Source: SVKR01 sp963649145 (GTDB lineage Bacteria > Bacillota > Clostridia > Oscillospirales > Oscillospiraceae). From it: 5,633 nt of DNA. Made by a program: the position numbers and the translations under genes. This document shows positions 1-5,496 of this stretch, one piece after another (within the stretch, counting starts at the first letter, position 1; each line of letters starts with the position of its first letter). The notes under the pieces were generated by a model. The model had not been told where the DNA came from. It searched no databases and saw only the letters and a list, made by a program, of their open reading frames with translations. The stretch is taken from contig CAVJGI010000121.1 in the NCBI GenBank assembly GCA_963649145.1, forward strand, positions 1-5,633, read 5' to 3'.

Positions 1-28
1 CTTGGTCGTTCAGGAAAGAAAGGTGTCG

Positions 29-177
29 GGAGGAAAACCCAATCGAAAGGGTTTTCCTCCTGACTGTGCCTTTGCCTTCTTTCCCCACAAGGGGAAAGAA
101 GGTCGCGTCCCGCGGACGCGAAACACCCCAAATTTCAATTTTAATCGCGCCAAAGGCGCATTCAACTTTTAAAAACC
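29..177 (-). repeat. Structured palindromic repeat unit, copy L (four hairpins)
   Basis: Non-coding unit 3' of the synthase gene, described in the minus-strand direction because it then follows that gene. It contains, in order: a short hairpin with GCGCC/GGCGC arms (147-159); an AT-rich linker; a hairpin of 8 bp with a 3-base loop (103-121); an abutting 12-bp perfect hairpin with a tetraloop (75-102, arms CCTTCTTTCCCC/GGGGAAAGAAGG); the single strand CAAAGGCACAGT; and an outer hairpin of 12 bp with loop TTTCGATT (29-60). Bases 63-125 match the inverse complement of 5543-5605 with one mismatch, in the tetraloop. Weaker similarity runs on to about 177. No hairpin here is followed by a T run, so these are not ordinary terminators. 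No transposase, coding frame, clear terminal inverted repeat or target duplication is visible. It may be a REP/MITE-like dispersed repeat or a structured 3' RNA; the family is not recognised. Confidence 0.85.
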
Positions 178-206
178 AACGATCCCGCCCGATTCCGGGC
201 GGGATC
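171..206 (-). terminator. Intrinsic terminator of the peptidoglycan synthase gene
   Basis: Fourteen bases past the TAG stop on the minus strand there is a perfect hairpin at 181-206: ten GC-rich pairs (GATCCCGCCC/GGGCGGGATC), plus one more closing pair around the 4-base loop. It is followed by GTTGG and then TTTTT (171-175). The T run starts five bases after the stem, slightly late for a textbook terminator. These T residues also fall in the weakly conserved outer end of repeat copy L, so the repeat sits directly against the terminator. Confidence 0.75.
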
Positions 207-219
207 ACTGCTTTAAAAA

Positions 220-2463
220 CTATTCCTCCTCCACCGGCTCCGTCGGCTCGACGGGGCTGTCGGTCTCCTCCGGGACGGGCTCCTCGGTCGGGTCCGGGGT
301 CTCCGTGGCGGGCGGATCGCTCTCGGCGGGCGTTTCGGTCTCCTGCGGCTTATCGCTCTCCTCCGGCTCGTCGGGGTGGGTCTTTTTATACTCCTGCTCG
401 CGGTATGCCTCGTCCAGATTGCCGAAGATGTTCGTCGCGGCGCCGATCTGGGGCGCAGGGAAGGACTTGTTCTCCAGCCCGCTGTGGACCTGCTGCATCA
501 CGCGCCGCCAGAGCTGGGCGGCGGGGTTGCCGCTGAAATACATCGTGGCGGGGTTGTTGTAGCCCGTCCAGACCGCGGCGACATAGTACGGCGTAAAGCC
601 GACGAAATAGCGGTCGTTGTTGTTCGCGGTCGTGCCGGTCTTGCCCGCGACGGACATTCCGGCGAAGTAAGCCTCCGAGCCCGTACCGGCGCGGACGGCG
701 TTTTCCAGCATGTTGCAGATATTCGCCGCCGTGTTCGGCGAGAAGGCGTTGCTCGTGCGCTGCTCGTTGTCGAGCACGACCTCGCCCTTGGAGTCGAGCA
801 CCTTGGTATAGGTCCGCGCGTAGCTCATCGTGCCGTAGTTGACGAAGGAGGTGTAAGCCTGCGCCATCTCGCGCACGGTCGCGCCGACGGTCAGCGCGCC
901 CTCCGCCATCGGCGCATAGTCCGCGTCCGCGGCGACGAGCGTCGTGAAGCCGAGCTTCGTCGTCATATAGTTATAGCACTCCGCCGGAGTCAGCTTGTCC
1001 ACGATCTGGGCGGCGACGGTGTTTTTGGACATGCGCAGCGCGTCGCGGATCGTGATGATGCCGTCATAGACGTTCGGGGAGTTCGCCGTCATCCAGCTTG
1101 TGCCCTCCAGCTTCACGTCGCGGGAGTCGTTCACGAGCGTCGTCTGGGTGATGAGCCCGTATTCCAGCGCGGGACCGTAGACCGAGAGCGGCTTGATGGA
1201 CGAGCCGACCTGCCGCTTGGAGTCCGTGGCGTAGTTCCACGGGTCGTTCATCGTCTTCTCGCCGACCGCACCGGCGATCGCTTTGATCTCGCCCGTGTAG
1301 GGGTCGATGATGACCATGCCGCTCTGGAGCTGCTGGCTGGAGGCGAAATACGGCTTCGGCAGATTGTCCACGTCCTCATAGACGCTGTCCACGATCGCCT
1401 GAATGTCCGGGTCGATGCAGCTGTAGATCTGGAGCCCGCCGTAATAGAGCTTATGGCGCGCGGACTCCTCATTCAGCTCGTATTCCTCCATCAGGTCCGC
1501 GATCACGTCGTCGATGACGGTCTCAACGTAGTAGCTGTTGATCTCCTGCGTGTACGCCTCGTTTTCCGCGCGGACGAAGTTCAGCTCCTCCGCCTTCGCC
1601 GCCTGACATTCCTCATAGCTGATGTAGCCCTGCTCATACATGAGGTCCAGAATCAGCTCCTGCCGGTATTTGTTCCACTCGCGGCAGGTCATGGTGAGAC
1701 CGAGGTCGCGGTCCGTGATGGTGTTTGCGATGAAGGGGTCGTATTTCGAGGGGTTATTCGTGATGCCGACGATGCTGGCGCTCTCTGCGAGCGTTAAGTC
1801 CCAGACATCCTTGCCGAAATAGGTCTGCGCCGCGGTATAGACGCCGTAGCAGCCCTCGCCGAAATAGACCGTGTTGAGATACCACTCGATGATCTCGCTC
1901 TTTTCATAGGTCTTTTCCAGCTCCAGCGCGCGGAAGATCTCCAGAATCTTGCGGGAGACGAGGTCCGCGTCCTCCTTGAGCTTATTCTTGATGAGCTGCT
2001 GGGTGATGGTGGAGCCGCCGAAGTCGTTGGACATGCTGAGGAACATCTGGGCGAAGGCACCGGCGGTGCGGTACCAGTCCACGCCCTTGTGGTCGTAAAA
2101 GCGCTTGTCCTCAACGGCGACGAGCGCGTGCTCCATGCCGTCCGGCAGGTTCTCGTAATCGACCCAGATGCGGTTTTCCGAGCTCGTCAGCGTCTGGAGC
2201 TCGTGCGCCGTGCCGGCGTCGTCCAGATAATAGATTGTGCTGGAAAGGCTCAGCGCATCGTCTTCGAGCGTGACCTTGAGCTTGGTGTTCAGCTCCGTTT
2301 TGACGTAAAAGGCAAAAATGCACGCAAAGAGCAGCCCTGTGATGATGAGCACCATCAGGACCGTCACGATCACGCGCACGGCGAGCCGCAGCACGCCGCC
2401 GACCGTAAACTCCGCCGCCGTTTCCGCCGCGGCGAGCTTCTTTTTCGCTTTCTGCTTATCCAA
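220..2463 (-). CDS. Class A penicillin-binding protein (PBP1A-like bifunctional peptidoglycan glycosyltransferase/transpeptidase)
   Basis: A 747-residue membrane-anchored enzyme that polymerises lipid II into glycan strands and cross-links their peptides outside the membrane. Residues 1-26 are a Lys-rich cytoplasmic tail and about 27-54 form one membrane anchor. The GT51 domain shows VEDKRFYDHKGVD (catalytic Glu118), GGSTITQQLIKN (149-160) and RKILEIFRALELEK (second catalytic Glu175 by family alignment). The transpeptidase domain has all three active-site motifs: SSIK (nucleophile Ser421), SKN (479-481) and KTGT (608-611). From about residue 690 the protein is a Pro/Glu/Thr/Asp-rich, probably disordered acidic tail ending in EEE. 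The start is TTG at 2461-2463, with GGAGG 11 bases upstream; a nearby ATG (2469-2471) is out of frame. It has its own promoter and terminator, so it appears monocistronic. Length and motifs are complete. The exact paralogue (PBP1A, 2c or 1b type) cannot be fixed by eye. Confidence 0.96.
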   Translation of the reverse strand: MDKQKAKKKLAAAETAAEFTVGGVLRLAVRVIVTVLMVLIITGLLFACIFAFYVKTELNTKLKVTLEDDALSLSSTIYYLDDAGTAHELQTLTSSENRIWVDYENLPDGMEHALVAVEDKRFYDHKGVDWYRTAGAFAQMFLSMSNDFGGSTITQQLIKNKLKEDADLVSRKILEIFRALELEKTYEKSEIIEWYLNTVYFGEGCYGVYTAAQTYFGKDVWDLTLAESASIVGITNNPSKYDPFIANTITDRDLGLTMTCREWNKYRQELILDLMYEQGYISYEECQAAKAEELNFVRAENEAYTQEINSYYVETVIDDVIADLMEEYELNEESARHKLYYGGLQIYSCIDPDIQAIVDSVYEDVDNLPKPYFASSQQLQSGMVIIDPYTGEIKAIAGAVGEKTMNDPWNYATDSKRQVGSSIKPLSVYGPALEYGLITQTTLVNDSRDVKLEGTSWMTANSPNVYDGIITIRDALRMSKNTVAAQIVDKLTPAECYNYMTTKLGFTTLVAADADYAPMAEGALTVGATVREMAQAYTSFVNYGTMSYARTYTKVLDSKGEVVLDNEQRTSNAFSPNTAANICNMLENAVRAGTGSEAYFAGMSVAGKTGTTANNNDRYFVGFTPYYVAAVWTGYNNPATMYFSGNPAAQLWRRVMQQVHSGLENKSFPAPQIGAATNIFGNLDEAYREQEYKKTHPDEPEESDKPQETETPAESDPPATETPDPTEEPVPEETDSPVEPTEPVEEE

Positions 2464-2474
2464 AAAGGCATCCG

Positions 2475-2479
2475 CCTCC
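2475..2479 (-). promoter_or_regulatory. Ribosome binding site that decides the TTG start of the synthase
   Basis: GGAGG on the minus strand lies 11 bases before TTG (2461-2463). The only close ATG (2469-2471) is just 3 bases away and in another frame, so the TTG is the better start. The other two genes here have the same 11-base gap. Confidence 0.7.
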
Positions 2480-2542
2480 GTTCCTTGTCGTTCCCAAAAA
2501 TCCTTGGGTCCACTGACCGATCATAGCATAAAATCAGAGTTT

Positions 2543-2551
2543 AGTATAGCA
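2543..2551 (-). promoter_or_regulatory. Extended -10 promoter for the synthase gene
   Basis: The minus strand reads TGC-TATACT: a TGn extension followed by a -10 hexamer with 5 of 6 consensus bases. The base stretch 17 bp upstream (TACACT) is a poor -35, as is usual for extended -10 promoters. The predicted transcript start near 2536 leaves a leader of about 73 bases. A second, weaker TGC-TATGAT lies 23 bp downstream (2520-2528) and could be an alternative. The surrounding AT-rich DNA contrasts with the GC-rich genes. Confidence 0.55.
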
Positions 2552-2592
2552 CATTTTGTCAGAACAGTGTATCCAAGTTGTAAATTTTTCCG

Positions 2593-2635
2593 AAAAAAGA
2601 CCCGCCGCGCCCTTTTGCAGGGGGCGCAGCGGGTC
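2593..2635 (-). terminator. Strong intrinsic terminator of the MATE gene
   Basis: The hairpin 2599-2635 begins about 12 bases after the MATE TGA stop on the minus strand. It has a 14-pair stem (GACCCGC and GCGCCC blocks on each arm) around a 9-base loop, followed immediately by TTTTTT (2593-2598). Bases 2606 and 2628 form a G-U wobble in minus-strand RNA but would be a C-A mismatch in plus-strand RNA. There is no T run on the plus side, so the terminator acts in one direction only and insulates the synthase promoter just beyond it. Confidence 0.9.
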
Positions 2636-2646
2636 GTCTTTGGTCT

Positions 2647-3990
2647 TCAGCAGTAGGGCAGCACTTCTTTTTTCAGGACCTTCCGCCAGAGCCAGAACGC
2701 CAAGATCGCGCCCGTGACGGGACCGGCGATCCAGCCGAGGAAAATGCCGAGGTAGCTCCCCATCAGGCGGGAAACGAGCCAGCACATGCCGACGCGCACG
2801 ACGATCTCCGCGACGGTAGAGAGGAAAAACCACAGCGTGTGTCCCATGCCGCGCAGCAGCCCGCCGCCCGTGATGATGACGGAGATGAACACGTAAAGCG
2901 GCATGATGATGCGCAGGAAGCTGACGCCGACGTCCATCGCGAGGGGGTCCGCCTCCTTGCCGAGGAAGAGCATGATGACCTGCGCCGGGAAGAGCTCCGC
3001 GAGCGCGATGATAACGAGCGAGACCGTGAGGCACATGACCCACGAGGCGCGCGCCCCGTCGCGGATGTTGGCGTATTTCTTCGCGCCGTGGCACTGGGAA
3101 ACATAAGTGCTGAGGGCGGTGCCGAGGGTGTTGAGACAGGAGTAGATCACGGTGTTCGCCTTGCCGCCCATCTCGTATCCGGCGACGACGGCGGTGTCGT
3201 AAACGTTGATCATGCTCTGCACGGCGGTGTGGGCGAGGGCGACGGTCGCCTGCTGGAAGATGGCGGGCAGACCGAGGCGCGTCATCTCGCCGAGCAGCTC
3301 GCCGTCGAACACGCCGCGCCGGGGCTCGGCCGGCATTTTGCGCAGCTGGCGCAGAATGACGACCACGGCGAGCACGGCGGAGACCGCCTGCGAAATGGCG
3401 GTCGCCCACGCAGCGCCGGCGACGCCGAGGCCGAGCGAGGCGACGGCGTAGATATCGAGCACGATATTCAGCGCGGAGGAGAGCATCAGGAAATAAAGCG
3501 GGCGGCGCGAGTCGCCGAGCCCGGTAAACACGGCGTTCGCCGCGTTATAGACCAGCATCGGCAGCACGCCGACGGCGTAAATGCGGAGGTAAACGCTCGC
3601 GTCCTGCCAGAGCTCGCCCTTGGCGTTCATCAGATGCATGATCGGTCCGGCGAGCGCAACACCGAGCGCGGCGAGGACCACGCCAAGCAGCGAGAGGGCG
3701 AGCAGCGCCGTCTCCGCCGCGGTGCGCGTTCTGCCGTAGTCCTTCGCGCCGAAAAGCCGCGAGATAACGACGGAGCAGCCCATGCTCCCGCCCGTCGCGA
3801 TGGCGACGAAGATGAGCGTGATCGGGTAGCCCGCGCCGATGGCGGCGAGCCCCGCGGTGCCCGTATAGCGCCCGACGATCACGCTGTCCGCGATGGAGTA
3901 GATCTGCTGAAGCGCGGTGCTGAGCAGCAGCGGAAGCGAAAATTTCAACAAGGTTTTCGACGGCGAGCCGACGGTGAGATCCTGCGGCAT
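2647..3990 (-). CDS. MATE family efflux transporter (Na+- or H+-coupled multidrug antiporter)
   Basis: A 447-residue, very hydrophobic inner membrane protein of normal MATE length with about 12 membrane helices in two halves, joined by a polar linker near residues 214-232. The family exports organic cations, drugs or metabolites in exchange for Na+ or H+. Family features seen: an N-terminus MPQDLTVGSPSKTLLKFSLP; the first-helix motif YSIADSVIVGRYTG, with the conserved Asp at 35; GCSVVISRLFGAKD (71-84); and NIVLDIYAVASLGLGVAG (175-192). The open frame extends upstream to 4107, but its earlier ATG codons lie upstream of the predicted transcript start (about 4018). ATG 3988-3990 follows GAGGAG by 11 bases and gives the usual MATE N-terminus. 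The substrate cannot be read from sequence. It is transcribed divergently from the phosphorylase gene and ends in its own terminator. Confidence 0.94.
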   Translation of the reverse strand: MPQDLTVGSPSKTLLKFSLPLLLSTALQQIYSIADSVIVGRYTGTAGLAAIGAGYPITLIFVAIATGGSMGCSVVISRLFGAKDYGRTRTAAETALLALSLLGVVLAALGVALAGPIMHLMNAKGELWQDASVYLRIYAVGVLPMLVYNAANAVFTGLGDSRRPLYFLMLSSALNIVLDIYAVASLGLGVAGAAWATAISQAVSAVLAVVVILRQLRKMPAEPRRGVFDGELLGEMTRLGLPAIFQQATVALAHTAVQSMINVYDTAVVAGYEMGGKANTVIYSCLNTLGTALSTYVSQCHGAKKYANIRDGARASWVMCLTVSLVIIALAELFPAQVIMLFLGKEADPLAMDVGVSFLRIIMPLYVFISVIITGGGLLRGMGHTLWFFLSTVAEIVVRVGMCWLVSRLMGSYLGIFLGWIAGPVTGAILAFWLWRKVLKKEVLPYC

Positions 3991-4001
3991 AGGCGTTTGC
4001 A

Positions 4002-4007
4002 CTCCTC
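4002..4007 (-). promoter_or_regulatory. Ribosome binding site of the MATE gene
   Basis: GAGGAG on the minus strand, 11 bases before ATG 3988-3990 and inside the predicted 28-base leader. It supports this start over the upstream in-frame ATG codons at 4107, 4038 and 4026. Confidence 0.75.
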
Positions 4008-4024
4008 TGATAAAGTATGGTGTC

Positions 4025-4053
4025 ATTATACCGCGCATGGCAGCGATTGACAA
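4025..4053 (-). promoter_or_regulatory. Sigma-A promoter of the MATE gene
   Basis: On the minus strand TTGTCA (4048-4053) and a perfect TATAAT (4025-4030) are separated by exactly 17 bp, giving 11 of 12 consensus bases. The transcript would start near 4018. Its -35 hexamer overlaps that of the divergent phosphorylase promoter by five bases. Confidence 0.88.
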
Positions 4054-4075
4054 GCAGGTTTTGCGGAAGTAAAAT
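4047..4075 (+). promoter_or_regulatory. Sigma-A promoter of the phosphorylase gene
   Basis: A perfect TTGACA (4047-4052) and TAAAAT (4070-4075) are separated by 17 bp, giving 11 of 12 consensus bases. The transcript would start near 4082, leaving a leader of about 25 bases. The in-frame ATG at 4074 overlaps the -10 box, and the one at 4017 lies upstream of the promoter, so neither can be the start from this promoter. Confidence 0.85.
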
Positions 4076-4090
4076 GGGAAAAAACGCAAA

Positions 4091-4095
4091 AAGGA
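4091..4095 (+). promoter_or_regulatory. Ribosome binding site of the phosphorylase gene
   Basis: AAGGA within an A-rich leader, 11 bases before ATG 4107-4109. A second in-frame ATG at 4113 would be 17 bases away, which is less likely. Confidence 0.65.
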
Positions 4096-4106
4096 CGGAC
4101 AACACA

Positions 4107-5411
4107 ATGCTGATGACCGAGCTGATCGACAAAAAGCGGGACGGCGGCGCGCTGAGCGCGGCGGAGATCGGGTTTTTCATCCGCGGCTACACCGCCGGGG
4201 ACATTCCGGACTATCAGGTCTCCGCGCTGCTGATGGCGATGTATTTCCGCGGGCTTGACCGCGCGGAGACCGCCGCGCTGACGGACGCGATGATGCGCTC
4301 CGGCGAGACGGTGGACCTCTCCCCCATCTCCGGCGTCAAGGCGGACAAGCACTCCACCGGCGGCGTCGGCGACAAGACGAGCCTTGTGCTCTGCCCCATG
4401 CTCGCCGCCTGCGGCGTGAAGATCGCCAAAAGGTCCGGTCGCGGCCTCGGTCATACGGGCGGCACGATCGACAAACTGGAGAGCTTCCCCGGCTTTTCCT
4501 GCGCGCTCAGCCGCGAGCAGTTTCTCGCGAACGTGGAGCGCATCGGCATCGCCATCGCCGCGCAGACGGCGGACATCGACCCGGCGGACAAAAAGCTCTA
4601 CGCCCTGCGCGACGTGACCGGCACCGTGGCGGTGCGCGGGCTCATCGCGAGCTCGATCATGTCCAAAAAGCTCGCCGCCGGCGCGGACGTCATCGTGCTG
4701 GACGTCAAGTGCGGCTCCGGCGGCTTTATGAAGACGGAGACCGACGCCCGCGCGCTTGCGGAGGAGATGGTCGCCGCCGGGCGCGCCGCGGGAAGGCGCT
4801 GCGCCGCCGTCATCACGGATATGGACGAGCCGCTCGGCTTCGCCGTCGGCAACGCGCTGGAGGTGCGCGAGGCGATCGCCGCCCTGCGCGGGGAAAGCTG
4901 CGGCCATCTGACGGAGCTCTGTCTCGCGCTCGGCACGCAGGTGCTGCTGCTCGGCGGTCTTGCCGCGGACGAGAGTGCGGCGCGGGCGCGGCTTGAAGAT
5001 GCGCTCCACAGCGGCGCGGCGCTCGAAAAGCTCCGCGAGCTCGTCGCGGCGCAGGGCGGCGACGCGCGCGCCGTGGACGATCCCGCGCTGCTCCCGACCG
5101 CGCCGGTGCAGCTGAGCGTCCCGTCGGAGATTTCGGGTTATGTAAACCATATTGACGCCGATCAGGTCGGCAGGGTCTGTCTCCACCTCGGCGGCGGCAG
5201 AGTGGAAAAGGACAGCGTGATCGACCTCTCCGTCGGGGTCCTGCTGCGCAAAAAAGTCTGCGACCGCATCGAGCGCGGCGAGGAGTTCGCTGTCATCCAC
5301 GCCGCGAGCAAGGAGAAAGCCGCCGAAGCCGCGGAGATGCTGCGCGGGTGCTATCATATCGCGGAGCAGATGCCGCGGAGCGGGGAGTTTGTCAAGGGTG
5401 TTGTGCTGTGA
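4107..5411 (+). CDS. pdp: Pyrimidine-nucleoside phosphorylase (thymidine phosphorylase family)
   Basis: A 434-residue cytoplasmic nucleoside-salvage enzyme that splits uridine, thymidine or deoxyuridine with phosphate into base and (deoxy)ribose-1-phosphate. The length fits Gram-positive Pdp (about 433) better than enterobacterial DeoA (about 440). Visible features: the helical N-terminal domain MTELIDKKRDGGALSAAEI; the phosphate-binding KHSTGGVGDK (81-90); the family signature SGRGLGHTGGTIDKLE (110-125); the pyrimidine-contact residues Arg168, Ser183 and Lys187 by analogy with DeoA; the glycine-rich KCGSGGFMKT (201-210); DEPLGFAVGNALEV (240-253); and a C-terminal domain ending PRSGEFVKGVVL. 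The open frame runs back to 4017, but the promoter and ribosome binding site support 4107. No other salvage genes (deoC, cdd, nupC) lie in the window. Pdp and DeoA specificities cannot be separated by eye, so deoA is the alternative name. Confidence 0.93.
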   Translation: MLMTELIDKKRDGGALSAAEIGFFIRGYTAGDIPDYQVSALLMAMYFRGLDRAETAALTDAMMRSGETVDLSPISGVKADKHSTGGVGDKTSLVLCPMLAACGVKIAKRSGRGLGHTGGTIDKLESFPGFSCALSREQFLANVERIGIAIAAQTADIDPADKKLYALRDVTGTVAVRGLIASSIMSKKLAAGADVIVLDVKCGSGGFMKTETDARALAEEMVAAGRAAGRRCAAVITDMDEPLGFAVGNALEVREAIAALRGESCGHLTELCLALGTQVLLLGGLAADESAARARLEDALHSGAALEKLRELVAAQGGDARAVDDPALLPTAPVQLSVPSEISGYVNHIDADQVGRVCLHLGGGRVEKDSVIDLSVGVLLRKKVCDRIERGEEFAVIHAASKEKAAEAAEMLRGCYHIAEQMPRSGEFVKGVVL

Positions 5412-5412
5412 G

Positions 5413-5482
5413 GTTATGTAAACTTTGCTCGTGGTGCCGAACAGAAATTACAGTTGCATAATATAATGTTATGTAACCTTTG
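5413..5482 (+). repeat. Pair of 15-bp direct repeats after the phosphorylase gene
   Basis: GTTATGTAAACTTTG (5413-5427) and GTTATGTAACCTTTG (5468-5482) match at 14 of 15 bases with 55-bp periodicity. Each contains a small dyad, GTTA-TG-TAAC in the second copy, which could be a protein-binding half-site pair. They bracket an AT-rich segment that includes TATAAT. They may be operators for a downstream gene outside the window, or remnants of an insertion; chance is not excluded in AT-rich DNA. Confidence 0.45.
5438..5467 (+). promoter_or_regulatory. Possible rightward promoter ahead of repeat copy R
   Basis: A perfect TATAAT (5462-5467) sits in AT-rich intergenic DNA. The best -35 candidate, CGAACA 18 bp upstream, keeps only ACA of the consensus. 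If active, transcription would begin near 5474 and run through repeat copy R, making the repeat a leader or a small RNA. No hairpin-plus-T-run terminator for the phosphorylase gene was found in this interval. Confidence 0.25.
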
Positions 5483-5496
5483 TGTGTTTGTGGGAA

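Noticed and set aside
75..121. The paired hairpins of the repeat as intrinsic terminators
   Set aside because: No T run follows either hairpin on either strand in either copy, so factor-independent termination is unlikely.
29..177. CRISPR array or tandem repeat
   Set aside because: Only one unit is present at each end, with internal palindromes and no regularly spaced direct repeats or spacers.
66..536. Plus-strand frame of 156 codons starting inside repeat copy L
   Set aside because: It crosses palindromes and a terminator, then runs antisense to the synthase tail. It is Arg/Pro/Ser-rich and has no ribosome binding site.
376..1797. Long plus-strand open frame of 473 codons opposite the synthase
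   Set aside because: It is antisense to a complete enzyme with all catalytic motifs. Its Arg/Ala/Asp/His/Val-rich composition is the usual artefact of GC-rich third positions; no domain or ribosome binding site was recognised.
2480..2536. Riboswitch or T-box in the synthase leader
   Set aside because: The leader is only about 73 bases with tiny possible stems (such as CCCAA/TTGGG) and no recognisable conserved core.
2839..4050. Long plus-strand open frame of 403 codons opposite the MATE gene
   Set aside because: Its Asp/Glu/Arg/His/Gly-rich, low-complexity translation mirrors the hydrophobic MATE codons, and it runs through the MATE promoter. It is a shadow.
4026..5357. Minus-strand open frame of 443 codons opposite the phosphorylase
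   Set aside because: It is antisense to a full-length conserved enzyme, with skewed Arg/Ala/Asp/Gly/His composition and no recognisable motif.
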